A stretch of 43,895 nucleotides of DNA from SIG607 sp045590395 (lineage in GTDB: Bacteria > Bacillota > Clostridia > Oscillospirales > Acutalibacteraceae): contig JAZNQX010000085.1 in NCBI GenBank assembly GCA_045590395.1, positions 1 to 43,895 of the forward strand. Reading direction: 5' to 3'. This document shows positions 7,441-15,971 of the stretch, one piece after another. Position 1 is the first letter of the stretch, and the number at the start of each line of letters is the position of its first letter. Below the pieces are notes generated by a model that saw only the letters and a list, made by a program, of their open reading frames with translations, ran no database searches and had not been told where the DNA came from. The translations under genes and the position numbers were made by a program.

Positions 7441-8853
7441 ATGAAAAAATTAAGTGGTTTAAAGCCTGAGCGTGTGTTTTATTATTTTGAAAAAATATGC
7501 GCTATACCTCACGGTTCGGGCAATACAAAGCAAATAAGCGACTTTTGTGTAGAGGTTGCAAAGGGTTTAAAGCTTGAAGTAATTCAAGATGAAATGAATA
7601 ATGTTATTATAAAGAAACCTGCCACTAAGGGTAAGGAAAACAGTCCTACAGTGGTAATTCAGGGGCATCTTGATATGGTTTGTGAGAAAACCCCCGACTG
7701 CGATATTGACTTTTTAACAGACGGCCTTGATATTTATGTTGAAGACGGTTTTGTTAAAGCAAAGGGCACAACACTGGGCGGTGACGACGGTATTGCCGTA
7801 GCTATGGCTTTGGCTGTTCTTGAGGCTGACGATATTTCTCATCCCAATTTAGAGGTGCTGTTTACCGTTGACGAGGAAACGGGTATGTTCGGTGCCGAGG
7901 CCCTTGACGGCTCACTGATAGAGGGCAGACTTCTTATCAATATCGACTCTGAGGACGAAGGTATTTTTACTGTAAGCTGTGCAGGCGGAATAAATGCAGA
8001 ACTTTCTCTGCCTTTTGAAACTTTAAAAAATGTAATGCCTTGCTACAAAATAACGGTTGACGGACTAAACGGCGGACATTCGGGTGTGGATATTGATAAA
8101 GGCCGTTTAAATTCAAATAAAATTGCTGCGGCATTTCTTAACACTCTGGATAATTTTAATTTAGTCAGCATTAACGGCGGCTTAAAGTCAAATGCAATTC
8201 CGTCTTTTACCACCATAGTTATTGCTACTAATCAGGATATTTTGGTTTTAGCAGAAGAATTTGCATTAAAAAACAGGATAGACACCGATGACGGTCTTAA
8301 AATATCTGTTGAGAAAATAAGCAAAACTGATTTTGCCTTGACAAAGGAAGACAGTGAAAAGGTTGTTGATTTTCTCCACAATGTGCCTAATGGCATAATC
8401 GGCTGGAGTAAGAATATAGAAGGGCTTGTAGAAACCTCACTTAACCTTGGTATACTGAAAACAGAAAAGGAAAAAATCGTTTGCAATTTTGCACTGAGAA
8501 GTAGTGTAAACAGTGAAAAATACAGTTTGCTTGAAGAACTCGAAAAATATGTAAAAAAGTTTGGCGGAGAAATTTTCAGCGACGGTAATTATCCTGCATG
8601 GGAATATAAAGAAGACTCACTTCTTCGTGAAAAAATGTGCAAGGTATACCACGAAATGTATGGTAAAAAACCCGAGATAGTTGCTATTCACGCAGGTCTT
8701 GAGTGCGGTCTTTTAAGTGAAAAGCTTAATGGGCTTGATGCGGTCTCCATTGGCCCTGATATGAAGGATATTCACACTCCCCGTGAGCGACTGTCCATAG
8801 CGTCGGTTCAAAGCCTTTACGGTTATCTTATAAAACTGCTTGGTGAAATATAA
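7441..8853 (+). CDS. pepD: cytosolic dipeptidase, M20C family (beta-Ala-Xaa / Xaa-His type)
   Basis: This is a 470-residue protein, the usual length for PepD-type aminoacyl-histidine dipeptidases. It hydrolyses dipeptides in the cytoplasm using two metal ions, normally zinc. Visible motifs are GHLDMVCE (metal His and catalytic Asp), LGGDDGIAVAMALA (bridging Asp), VDEETGMFGA (catalytic and metal Glu), NIDSEDEG (metal Asp) and HAGLECGL near the end (last metal His). A central lid domain lies between about residues 190 and 390. There is no signal peptide. A GGTG ribosome site precedes the ATG. It is a stand-alone metabolic gene between a lipoprotein and a regulator and ends in a strong terminator. 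Confidence 0.92.
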   Translation: MKKLSGLKPERVFYYFEKICAIPHGSGNTKQISDFCVEVAKGLKLEVIQDEMNNVIIKKPATKGKENSPTVVIQGHLDMVCEKTPDCDIDFLTDGLDIYVEDGFVKAKGTTLGGDDGIAVAMALAVLEADDISHPNLEVLFTVDEETGMFGAEALDGSLIEGRLLINIDSEDEGIFTVSCAGGINAELSLPFETLKNVMPCYKITVDGLNGGHSGVDIDKGRLNSNKIAAAFLNTLDNFNLVSINGGLKSNAIPSFTTIVIATNQDILVLAEEFALKNRIDTDDGLKISVEKISKTDFALTKEDSEKVVDFLHNVPNGIIGWSKNIEGLVETSLNLGILKTEKEKIVCNFALRSSVNSEKYSLLEELEKYVKKFGGEIFSDGNYPAWEYKEDSLLREKMCKVYHEMYGKKPEIVAIHAGLECGLLSEKLNGLDAVSIGPDMKDIHTPRERLSIASVQSLYGYLIKLLGEI

Positions 8854-8882
8854 AAAGGTGGGATTTTTATCCCACCTTTTTT
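8852..8882 (+). terminator. terminator of pepD
   Basis: A 12-base perfect stem, aaaaaggtggga (8852-8863) with tcccacctttttt starting at 8870, encloses a 6-base T-rich loop and is followed by a T-run. The stem begins inside the stop codon. Confidence 0.9.
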
Positions 8883-8884
8883 AC

Positions 8885-8913
8885 TTGCTATTTTCTGAAT
8901 TATATGTTAAAAT
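8885..8913 (+). promoter_or_regulatory. sigma-70-type promoter for the second AraC gene
   Basis: TTGCTA (8885-8890), a 17-base spacer and TAAAAT (8908-8913), located just after the pepD terminator and 63 bases before the next start codon. Confidence 0.65.
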
Positions 8914-8976
8914 ATAAGCATAAAAGCAGTAGATAAAGGTAATTTTTTTGAACGATATGTAAAGGTTGGGTGAAAA

Positions 8977-9801
8977 TTGTCCACATTACTTGATAATTTG
9001 GATTTTGAAAGAGAATGGTATGATATTCATACCGACACTTATGAAGGCTACTCGCCTAATATGACCGATTTTCATATGCACAAATACTTTGAAATAAGCA
9101 TAATAATTTCGGGTAATGTAAATGTATTACTTAGTAATTCTGTGGAGAAAAGCAGTAATGCAAAGGTGGTGCTTTTGCGCCCCTTAACCCCTCACTATAT
9201 TTATTGTGAGCCTGATATTTTATACCGCCGCCGTAATATTCTTTTTTCTGAAAATTTTGTTAGAAATTATGTGCCTGAATGGCAACAGCTTGTCCGTGTT
9301 TTCGGGCATAGCGGCGCTATTCTTAAAATTTCTGATGAGCAGTGCAGAGAGTATGTAGAAATCGCCGATAAAATTGATAAAGAACCAAGTCTTTTCAGAA
9401 AACGCCTACTGCTTTTAAGCCTTTTATCGTTTCTTTGTGAAAGTATTAAAGAGGATGTTGAGTTTGCGGAAATTCCTCCTTATATCAGCGAGGCGCTAAA
9501 ATACATAGGCGAAAACTACGGTGAGCGTATTGTAGCTTCTGAACTGGTAGAAAAGCTTGGTATCGGGCGTACCACCTTTTTAACTTCCTTTAAAAAATAT
9601 ACAGGCAGTACCTTTAATGAGTATCTGAACAGAACGCGGCTTAAATACGCTATTTCTTATCTTCAGCAGGGCCTTACCGAGCAAGAGGTGTCTGAAAAAT
9701 GCGGCTTTGGCGACGCCTGTAATCTGATTAGATGCTGTAAAAGATGCTTAGGCCTTACACCTAAAAAATATATTGCTTCACTTTATAATGATTGTAGTTA
9801 G
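8977..9801 (+). CDS. AraC-family transcription regulator
   Basis: This is a 274-residue protein, read from TTG at 8977. No ATG occurs before 9061, and a start there would cut away the first part of the sensing domain. The ribosome site is imperfect (GGGTGA at 8968-8973). The N-terminal half has the cupin pattern of AraC sensors (DFHMHKYFEISIIISGNVNVLL, then VVLLRPLTPHYIYC). The C-terminal part has the two helix-turn-helix units, IVASELVEKLGIGRTTFLTSFKK and EVSEKCGFGDACNLIRCCKR, ending in GLTPKKY. It is likely a sugar-responsive activator. It is convergent with uxaC, so its target could be the uxa genes or a distant one. The last codons overlap a short inverted-repeat element. Confidence 0.88.
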   Translation: MSTLLDNLDFEREWYDIHTDTYEGYSPNMTDFHMHKYFEISIIISGNVNVLLSNSVEKSSNAKVVLLRPLTPHYIYCEPDILYRRRNILFSENFVRNYVPEWQQLVRVFGHSGAILKISDEQCREYVEIADKIDKEPSLFRKRLLLLSLLSFLCESIKEDVEFAEIPPYISEALKYIGENYGERIVASELVEKLGIGRTTFLTSFKKYTGSTFNEYLNRTRLKYAISYLQQGLTEQEVSEKCGFGDACNLIRCCKRCLGLTPKKYIASLYNDCS

Positions 9802-9973
9802 TCGAAACGCTAAAAAGCATTTCGACGAGCCACTTTACAAGTGGATGAAACAAAATCAAATCATACAATTTGATTTTGCACTACACTCATTGCAATGGTT
9901 TACGACAAATTTTCTTTGAAAATTTGACGTAAAATTAAAGATTTTATGTCTAAACAAATATGTTTCGACTAAC
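9797..9973. mobile_element. 177-base MITE-like element with terminal inverted repeats and serial hairpins
   Basis: GTTAGTCGAAAC at 9797-9808 is the exact reverse complement of 9962-9973. Between the ends lie at least four further hairpins: CCACTT/AAGTGG near 9831-9844, caaaatcaaat (9851-9861) with atttgattttg (9868-9878), caaatttt (9906-9913) with aaaatttg (9919-9926), and a TAAAAT/ATTTTA stem near 9930-9947. No protein is encoded. The left end overlaps the stop codon of the AraC gene. The outer TA pairs would fit a TA target duplication, as made by IS630/Tc1-mariner-type transposases; this is inferred. Confidence 0.6.
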
Positions 9974-9985
9974 CTTAACCATTAT

Positions 9986-10027
9986 AAAAAATAAATGCTA
10001 TGGAATTTTCCATAGCATTTATTTTTT
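9986..10027. terminator. bidirectional terminator of uxaC and the convergent AraC gene
   Basis: A long near-perfect stem, ATAAATGCTATGG with CCATAGCATTTAT (about 9991-10003 and 10010-10022), is flanked by an A-run and a T-run. It can end transcription from both sides. Confidence 0.9.
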
Positions 10028-11420
10028 ATTCTTCTATTTTAAAATATTTTATGGCGTTATTATAACAAATGTCTTTAATTACCTTGCCTACAGTTTCCAT
10101 ATTATCGGTCATTTCGTTCTTTTCTATCATATCACCAAGGTAGTTGCATAAAATTCTGCGGAAGTAGTGGTGTCTGGGGTAGGAAAGGAAGGAACGGCTG
10201 TCGGTAAGCATACCGATAAACTTTGCAATATGACCGGTAGCGGTAAGGTCTTTAAGATGATTTTCCATACCAACCTTATTGTCAAGGAACCACCAGGCAG
10301 GGCCATATTGCATTTTGCCCTCAATTTCGCTTGACTGGAATGAACCGATAAGTGTCATAATTTCGGTGTTCATTTTGGGGTTAAGGTTGAAAACAGCGAC
10401 GGCAGGAAGCGCATTTTCGCAGTTAAGTTTATCAAACAGTCGTGACATATTCTTAATGCTGTTGGTTTCGCTTATACTGTCAAAGCCTGTGTCAAGACCC
10501 AGAGCATTTAACATATTGGTGTTGTTGTTACGCATAGCGCCAACATGAAGCTCTGTTCTGATATCGTGTTTTGCATAAAGCTTCATAAGGAAGTAGGTAA
10601 GATAGCCCTTGAAAATATCAGCTTCTGCGGCGGAAATCTGCTTGCCCTTGTATCTCTTTTTATATACCTTTTCAGCTTCAGCTTTACTGTAAACGGGAAG
10701 CACCTGTTCAACAGCAATATCACTGGCACTGCAGCCAACCTTTATAAAGGCTTTAAGACGCATCTCCAGCGCAACTTCAAGGTCTGAAAGAGTAGGTACG
10801 GGGTGGGTAAGCTCTTCAAGCTTCTTAAGATAATCAAGATAGGGTGCGGCTTCAATATTCATTATCTTATCGCCGCGATAAGCGGGGGCAACTCTGAATT
10901 TATAGCCCTTATCGGCAATTTTTTCAAAGGTGGTAAGGTCGTCAAAAACCTCATTGGTTGTGAAAATATGCTTTACATTTGAGCCTTCAATTAAAGACTG
11001 TGGAGTAACATTATTTTCGGCAATATATTTATTACATTCATCCCATATAGCTTCAGCGTTTTCAGCGTTTATTTCCTTTTCGCAACTAAAAAACTCTTTA
11101 AGCTCTACCTGAGACCAATGATAAAGAGGATTACCGAAGGCAGTACCAAGTACAGTGCAGTAGGTAATAAACTTTTCCTTGTTAGTAGCATCGCCTGTTA
11201 TGTATTTTTCATCTATACCATAGTTTCTCATAAGGCGCCATTTGTAGTGGTCACCTGCAAGCCAGATTTCAAAAATATCAGAAAAAGGCTTGTTTTCTAA
11301 AATCTGCTTTTCGGGAAGATGGCAGTGATAATCGAAAATAGGCATCTTTTCTGCAAATTTCTTATATAGCTTTTCTGCAGTTTTGTTGTAAAGTAAAAAA
11401 TTGTCTTTTAAATAACTCAT
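10026..11420 (-). CDS. uxaC: glucuronate/galacturonate isomerase
   Basis: This is a 464-residue protein of normal UxaC length. It converts D-galacturonate to D-tagaturonate (and glucuronate to fructuronate) in the cytoplasm and belongs to the amidohydrolase superfamily. It starts MSYLKDNFLLYNKTAEKLY, then has PIFDYHCHLPEKQI with the HxH metal motif near residue 33. Other family signs are WLAGDHYKWRLMRNYG, ELHVGAMRNNN and the ending SYPRHHYFRRILCNYLGDM. It is the last gene of uxaB-uxaA-uxaC, 16 bases after uxaA, and ends at a bidirectional terminator. Confidence 0.96.
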   Translation of the reverse strand: MSYLKDNFLLYNKTAEKLYKKFAEKMPIFDYHCHLPEKQILENKPFSDIFEIWLAGDHYKWRLMRNYGIDEKYITGDATNKEKFITYCTVLGTAFGNPLYHWSQVELKEFFSCEKEINAENAEAIWDECNKYIAENNVTPQSLIEGSNVKHIFTTNEVFDDLTTFEKIADKGYKFRVAPAYRGDKIMNIEAAPYLDYLKKLEELTHPVPTLSDLEVALEMRLKAFIKVGCSASDIAVEQVLPVYSKAEAEKVYKKRYKGKQISAAEADIFKGYLTYFLMKLYAKHDIRTELHVGAMRNNNTNMLNALGLDTGFDSISETNSIKNMSRLFDKLNCENALPAVAVFNLNPKMNTEIMTLIGSFQSSEIEGKMQYGPAWWFLDNKVGMENHLKDLTATGHIAKFIGMLTDSRSFLSYPRHHYFRRILCNYLGDMIEKNEMTDNMETVGKVIKDICYNNAIKYFKIEE

Positions 11421-11436
11421 AAAAAAATCCTCACTT

Positions 11437-12810
11437 TTAGAGTATTACCCCATCTTTAAAGATGGCAATATCATAATAACCTTTTTCCTCACCTTTTGTC
11501 AAGTGACCATCGGCAATATTTATGCAAAGACTAAACAAATCTTCACGTAATGTATTTTTATCTGCGCCTTCATTTATACTGCCGGCATTAAAATCTATCC
11601 AGTGCGGCTTTTTATCAAAAAGCGCGGTATTGGTAGAAATTTTTACGGTAGGTACGACACTGCAGTATGGGGTGCCTCTGCCTGTGGTAAATAAAATTAT
11701 GTGCGCACCGCAAGTTGAAAGAGCGGTACAGGCAACCTGGTCGTTACCAGGTCCGTTTACCATATAAAGACCTGATGATGTAGGCGTTTCTCCAAAATCA
11801 AGAGCGCCCTTAAGGGTAACCTTTCCTGCTTTTTGGACACAGCCTAAGGATTTTTCCTCAAGGGTGGAAATTCCTCCTGCAATATTTCCGGGAGATGGGT
11901 TTTCACCAATGCTTTCACCGTGGTCAATAAAATATTTGCGGAAAGCGTTTATCATATTTGCGGTTTTAAAAAAGGTTTCCTCGCTGTCTGAACGGGAAAG
12001 AAGTATTGGCTCTGCACCGAAAACCTCGGGGATTTCGCTCATAAGCAGGGTAGCGCCGTACTCATAAAACTTATCGGCAACCATACCAACAAGCGGGTTT
12101 GCGGTTATACCGCTAAAACCGTCACTGCCGCCGCATTTTACGGCAATTCGCAGTTTGCTTATGGGTATATCCTCTCTTTTGTCCTTTGCCGCAATTTCCT
12201 TTAGCTCATTTATTATTTTTATTGCGTCACTTTCTTCGTCAGTTGCTTCTTGCAACGATAAAAAGCGGATACGCTGCTCATCAATCTCACCCAGCATTTC
12301 TTTCATTTGCTCTAAACGGTTATTTTCACAGCCAAGGCTTAAAACAAGCACACCTGCGGCATTTGGATGACGTATCAGACCGCATAAAAATTTCTGTGTG
12401 GTAAGAAGGTCGCCCCCAAGCTGTGAACAACCGTAGGGGTGGGTGAGGGCTTTGGTTCCTGTTTTGTTTGCTACTCTTTTTGCAACATCATTGATACAAC
12501 CAACGGTTGGGATAATCCATATTTCATTTCTTATTCCTACATCACCATTAGCTCTTTTATAGCCTTTAAAGGTGCCTTCCTTAAAATCTGGTTCGGACTC
12601 TTTGTAGGGGACATATTCCCAGTTATCAGTGCCGCTGAGATTCGATTTTATGTTATGTGGGCTTACAAAATCGCCGGTCTTAATATCAGCCGTTGCATGT
12701 CCGATAGGAAAACCGTATTTTATTATATTTTCACCTTTTTTTATATCCTTTACGGCATATTTTTGGCCGTCTGCACGAACCTCTACATTATCTGAAGTAT
12801 GGATTAACAT
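11437..12810 (-). CDS. uxaA: altronate dehydratase
   Basis: This is a 457-residue protein. It removes water from D-altronate to give 2-keto-3-deoxygluconate in the cytoplasm. The first 85 residues form the SAF domain (VRADGQKYAVKDIKKGENIIKYG, IGHATADIKTGDFVSPHNI). The rest is the altronate/galactarate dehydratase domain with YKRANGDVGIRNEIWIIPTVGC, THPYGCSQLGGD, LGCENN, VKCGGSDGFSGITANP and TGRGTPYC. The Cys residues in these motifs are typical of this iron-dependent family. The gene overlaps the end of uxaB by 23 bases; its ribosome site (GGGAGG) lies inside uxaB, which suggests coupled translation. Confidence 0.96.
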   Translation of the reverse strand: MLIHTSDNVEVRADGQKYAVKDIKKGENIIKYGFPIGHATADIKTGDFVSPHNIKSNLSGTDNWEYVPYKESEPDFKEGTFKGYKRANGDVGIRNEIWIIPTVGCINDVAKRVANKTGTKALTHPYGCSQLGGDLLTTQKFLCGLIRHPNAAGVLVLSLGCENNRLEQMKEMLGEIDEQRIRFLSLQEATDEESDAIKIINELKEIAAKDKREDIPISKLRIAVKCGGSDGFSGITANPLVGMVADKFYEYGATLLMSEIPEVFGAEPILLSRSDSEETFFKTANMINAFRKYFIDHGESIGENPSPGNIAGGISTLEEKSLGCVQKAGKVTLKGALDFGETPTSSGLYMVNGPGNDQVACTALSTCGAHIILFTTGRGTPYCSVVPTVKISTNTALFDKKPHWIDFNAGSINEGADKNTLREDLFSLCINIADGHLTKGEEKGYYDIAIFKDGVIL

Positions 12811-14095
12811 TTAAAATAGCCTCCCGCATTTCTGAAAGGTCCTCGCCCCAGAGAGAAGTATTCTTAAGAATCTCGTCAAGTGAACCTTCTTTAATGGCTT
12901 TTATCACTTCCTTGGAGTCATTAGGAGTACCTTCTTTGTAAAACTCAATAAGCTTAGAGAAACCGAAAACAAGATTTTCGGGGTAATTATTAAATCTTAC
13001 CTTGTACTCTTTAATTGAGGGCAAAACTCTTACACAGAACTTGCTTACAGAGTTTAAAGCAATAGATGAAAGATAGTGCTTTATGTATGGGTTTGAAAAA
13101 CGGATAAGCACACTTTCTGCATAGGATTTAAGTTCTTCAACAGGCAGGTCAAGGGTAGGAATAATCTCGTCAAACAAGCATCTTTCAAGAAAGCCTTTAA
13201 CGGTCTGACTTTCCATACAGTCACCTACGGTTTCAAGGCCCATAAGCAGAGCATAGGGAACAATAGAGGTATGTGAGCCGTTAAGTATACGCACCTTTCT
13301 TGTACGGTAGCGCTCAAGGGCATCCTTTGTAACAATAACATTAAGGTCTGCCTTATCAAAGGGCATTTCGGATAATAGGTCATAATCGGTTTCTATAACA
13401 AAGAGGTGGAAAAATTCAGAGGTGTTAAGCATACCATCATTGTACGGCAGGTCAATTTTCTCGTCCTTGGGGTAGCCTGTATTTATTCTGTCAACAAGGG
13501 TGTTGCAGAAAACATTTTCATTCTTTATAAAGTCGGTAAAAGCGTCGCCAAGCTCCCAAAGAGAAGCGTATTTTAAAACAGCCTCTTTCAGCTTATCGCC
13601 GTTTCTGTCAATAAGCTCGCAGGGCAGGAAAATAAATCCGTCAAGACCCTTTTCAAATCTTCTTTTCATTAAAAGAGTAAGCTTGGCAGGGAAGGTTTTT
13701 GGAATAGAGCCGTCGTTTTTATCATTTTCGTCAAACTCAATACCTGCTTCGGTGGTGTTTGAAACAATAAAACGAAGCTCAGGATTTTCTGCAAGCTTTA
13801 GATATTTTTCAAAATCTTCAAAGGGGTTTATGCAAGAGTCAATAACATCTATAAGGGTGGTTTCGCATCCCTCACTGCCTCTTATAATATGGGTATATAG
13901 GCCGTTTTGGGAATTAAGCTTATCACAAAGTCCGTTTTCAATAGGCTGTACCACTACAACGTTTGAATTAAAAACGCCCTTATTGTTCATCTTTTTTATC
14001 ATCCAGTCAATAAAACCGCGTAAAAAACCGCCCTCGCCAAACTGCAATACCTTTACGGGACGGGATACCTTTTTATAGTCTGCTATATTTTTCAT
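12788..14095 (-). CDS. uxaB: tagaturonate reductase (altronate oxidoreductase)
   Basis: This is a 435-residue protein of the mannitol dehydrogenase superfamily. It reduces D-tagaturonate to D-altronate with NADH. The N-terminal Rossmann part has VLQFGEGGFLRGFIDWMI and VVVVQPIENG, and the C-terminal part has FHLFVIETD, then VRILNGSHTSIVPYALLMG, where the lysine and histidine region forms the active site of the family. The sibling enzyme fructuronate reductase (UxuB) is similar, but the order uxaB-uxaA-uxaC points to the galacturonate route. It is the first gene of the operon. AGAGGTAGATATT before the ATG provides the ribosome site. Confidence 0.93.
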   Translation of the reverse strand: MKNIADYKKVSRPVKVLQFGEGGFLRGFIDWMIKKMNNKGVFNSNVVVVQPIENGLCDKLNSQNGLYTHIIRGSEGCETTLIDVIDSCINPFEDFEKYLKLAENPELRFIVSNTTEAGIEFDENDKNDGSIPKTFPAKLTLLMKRRFEKGLDGFIFLPCELIDRNGDKLKEAVLKYASLWELGDAFTDFIKNENVFCNTLVDRINTGYPKDEKIDLPYNDGMLNTSEFFHLFVIETDYDLLSEMPFDKADLNVIVTKDALERYRTRKVRILNGSHTSIVPYALLMGLETVGDCMESQTVKGFLERCLFDEIIPTLDLPVEELKSYAESVLIRFSNPYIKHYLSSIALNSVSKFCVRVLPSIKEYKVRFNNYPENLVFGFSKLIEFYKEGTPNDSKEVIKAIKEGSLDEILKNTSLWGEDLSEMREAILNVNPYFR

Positions 14096-14131
14096 AATAT
14101 CTACCTCTTTTGAAGTTGTACTGTGAATATT

Positions 14132-14160
14132 ATTATAGTATACCGATGGGTTAAAAACAA
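14132..14160 (-). promoter_or_regulatory. promoter of the uxaBAC operon
   Basis: On the minus strand TTGTTT (14155-14160) is separated by 17 bases from a perfect TATAAT (14132-14137), 36 bases before uxaB. The 177-base divergent region is shared with the histidine phosphatase gene and probably holds regulator sites, but no clear operator could be picked out by eye. Confidence 0.75.
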
Positions 14161-14216
14161 TGGCATAAAGTACAAATTTATTGTCAAATAGTTCAGCGCA
14201 TAAAGGCTATAATAAC

Positions 14217-14245
14217 TTGAAAATATGAAGGCAGTATGGTAAAAT
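14217..14245 (+). promoter_or_regulatory. promoter of the histidine phosphatase-AraC unit
   Basis: TTGAAA (14217-14222), 17 bases, TAAAAT (14240-14245). The ribosome site AGGGGAAGTG (14258-14267) and ATG at 14273 follow at normal distance. Confidence 0.7.
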
Positions 14246-14272
14246 AAAAACAGTTTTAGGGGAAGTGATATT

Positions 14273-14914
14273 ATGGCTTGTAATATTATATTTGTTCGTC
14301 ACGGGCAGAGCGAAGGTAACCTGTACCGTGATTTTCTCGGTCATACCGACCGCGATTTAACTGAGCTTGGCAGAAGTCAGGCAGAGAAAACCGCAGAGTT
14401 TTTAAAAAACAGAAAAATAGATGTTATTTATTCAAGTGATTTAATGCGTGCTTTTCATACGGCACAGCCTCTTGCAAAAATAAAGGGACTGCCTATTATA
14501 AAAAATGAAAATTTAAGAGAAATTTATGCAGGCCTTTGGGAAAACGTAAATATTGCTGTTATTAAAGAAAAATACAGCGAAAGCTATGGGATATGGCAGA
14601 ATAATATAGGCAGGGCTGTTCTTGACGGCGGCGAAAGTGTTTTGCACCTGCAGGAAAGAATTGTAAAGGAAATAGAGAAAATAGCAAGGATTAATGTCGG
14701 CAAAACCGTTGCCGTATTTACCCACGCCACCCCTGTGCGCACCTTCTTTTCCTACATAAACGGAAAAAGCACCGACGAAATAATGGATGTTCCGTGGCCT
14801 CTTAACGCTTCGGTCAGCGAGGCGGTTTTTGAAGACGGAAAATTTAGAGAGCTTTGCTACGGTGTATGTGATTTTATGGCTGACCTTACTTCACCTATGC
14901 CAAAAGGAATGTAA
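14273..14914 (+). CDS. histidine phosphatase family protein (phosphoglycerate mutase-like)
   Basis: This is a 213-residue protein of the histidine phosphatase superfamily. The N-terminal RHG motif is complete (FVRHGQSEGN, catalytic His near residue 10), followed by YSSDLMRAFHTAQPL with the second arginine, a Glu in REIYAGLWE, and THATPVRTF with the second catalytic His. It should remove phosphate from a small molecule, perhaps a sugar phosphate; family members such as cobalamin phosphatase or phosphoglycerate mutase are hard to separate by sequence alone. It is the first gene before an AraC regulator that starts one base after its stop codon, so the two are co-transcribed. Its place between uronate and rhamnose genes suggests a role linked to sugar use, but that is inference. 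Confidence 0.88.
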   Translation: MACNIIFVRHGQSEGNLYRDFLGHTDRDLTELGRSQAEKTAEFLKNRKIDVIYSSDLMRAFHTAQPLAKIKGLPIIKNENLREIYAGLWENVNIAVIKEKYSESYGIWQNNIGRAVLDGGESVLHLQERIVKEIEKIARINVGKTVAVFTHATPVRTFFSYINGKSTDEIMDVPWPLNASVSEAVFEDGKFRELCYGVCDFMADLTSPMPKGM

Positions 14915-14915
14915 T

Positions 14916-15884
14916 ATGAATACAAAACTGCTTAAAAAACTATCCGTAATAACGGAAGAAGAAAGAAGTATACTTGAAAACCCCGAAAACTTTAATTTAG
15001 CTTCCTACGGACTTGATAAAACAAACAGAATAGACAGTCGGAAACTGCTTCAGAGCGGTAACACTATTCAAATCCGTCCGCATACACGTTTTATATATTT
15101 TCCGCCACATAAGCACAATTATATAGAAATGGTTTATATGTGTTCGGGAAATACGGTGCACAAGGTGAATAACGACAAAATCAAGCTAAAAACGGGTGAG
15201 ATATTACTGCTTGGAAAAGACGCTTTGCATCAGGTTGAAAAGGCAGGCGAAAATGACATTGCGGTTAATTTTATTATATTACCCGAGTTCTTCGAAAGAG
15301 CGGCAGAAATGCTTGGAAAAGATGAAAATTTGGTTATGGATTTTCTTCTTTCCTGCCTGTTTCCGAAAAGCAAAAGCGTAAACTATTTGCATTTTGAGGT
15401 CAGTGATATTCTGCCTGTGCAAAATCTGGTTGAAAACCTTATTTGGACAGTAATTGAAAATGAGCCTAACAGAAGAAGAATACAGCAGACTACTTTAGGG
15501 CTTCTTATGCTTGCTCTTGCTAACTATACCGATAAACTAAGTGTTAAAAGGAATGATGCCGACGGCTTTAGGGCAGAGGTTTTGAGATATATAGAGGAAA
15601 ACTACAAAGAAGCGTCCTTAACTGTGCTGTCTTATAATATGGGAGTTAATATGAGCGCTGTCAGCAAACGTATAAGTCGGCTGTTTGGTTGTACTTTTAA
15701 GGAATTGCTGAAATCAAAAAGGCTTTCTCAGGCAGAGTTCCTTCTTAAAAACACAGATTTGCCTGTAAACGATATAATAATTTCTGTGGGCTATGAGAAC
15801 ATAAGTTACTTTTTCAGATGCTTTAAGGATAAATACGGCGTTTCACCCGCAACCTTCAGAAGTAGGTCCAAAAATGTCGAATAA
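14916..15884 (+). CDS. AraC-family regulator next to the rhamnose operon
   Basis: The start is ATG at 14916, with AAAAGGAATG just before it; the longer open frame runs back into the phosphatase gene. The 322-residue product has about 60 residues of leader, then a cupin sensor (FIYFPPHKHNYIEMVYMCSGNTVHKV, GEILLLGKDALHQVEKAG) and a C-terminal double helix-turn-helix (SLTVLSYNMGVNMSAVSKRISRLFG and VNDIIISVGYENISYFFRCFKDKYG, ending VSPATFRS). It lies 87 bases upstream of rhaA in the same direction and is therefore the best candidate for the rhamnose activator, similar in role to RhaR/RhaS. It could also act on the divergent uxa promoter. Confidence 0.9.
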   Translation: MNTKLLKKLSVITEEERSILENPENFNLASYGLDKTNRIDSRKLLQSGNTIQIRPHTRFIYFPPHKHNYIEMVYMCSGNTVHKVNNDKIKLKTGEILLLGKDALHQVEKAGENDIAVNFIILPEFFERAAEMLGKDENLVMDFLLSCLFPKSKSVNYLHFEVSDILPVQNLVENLIWTVIENEPNRRRIQQTTLGLLMLALANYTDKLSVKRNDADGFRAEVLRYIEENYKEASLTVLSYNMGVNMSAVSKRISRLFGCTFKELLKSKRLSQAEFLLKNTDLPVNDIIISVGYENISYFFRCFKDKYGVSPATFRSRSKNVE

Positions 15885-15910
15885 GGACAGTGTTTCTTCA
15901 AAAACAGTCA

Positions 15911-15939
15911 TTTACATTTGTTATGTTTTAATGTATCAT
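15911..15939 (+). promoter_or_regulatory. promoter of rhaADB
   Basis: TTTACA (15911-15916), 17 bases, TATCAT (15934-15939), then GGAGGG at 15961-15966 and ATG at 15972. Just upstream ACAGTGTTT and ACAGTCATTT repeat the word ACAGT about 15 bases apart (15888-15910), a spacing that could suit a direct-repeat site for an AraC dimer; the operator is speculative. Confidence 0.6.
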
Positions 15940-15971
15940 AGTGGTTAGAATAAAATATTGGAGGGAAAACT

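Noticed and set aside
9960..10151. A 63-codon plus-strand frame near the end of uxaC
   Set aside because: It passes through a bidirectional terminator and the uxaC coding region and has no ribosome site.
13500..14078. A 192-codon frame on the plus strand inside uxaB
   Set aside because: It is a shadow of uxaB, which has clear family motifs; the Ser- and Phe-rich translation is what the opposite strand of this coding pattern gives.
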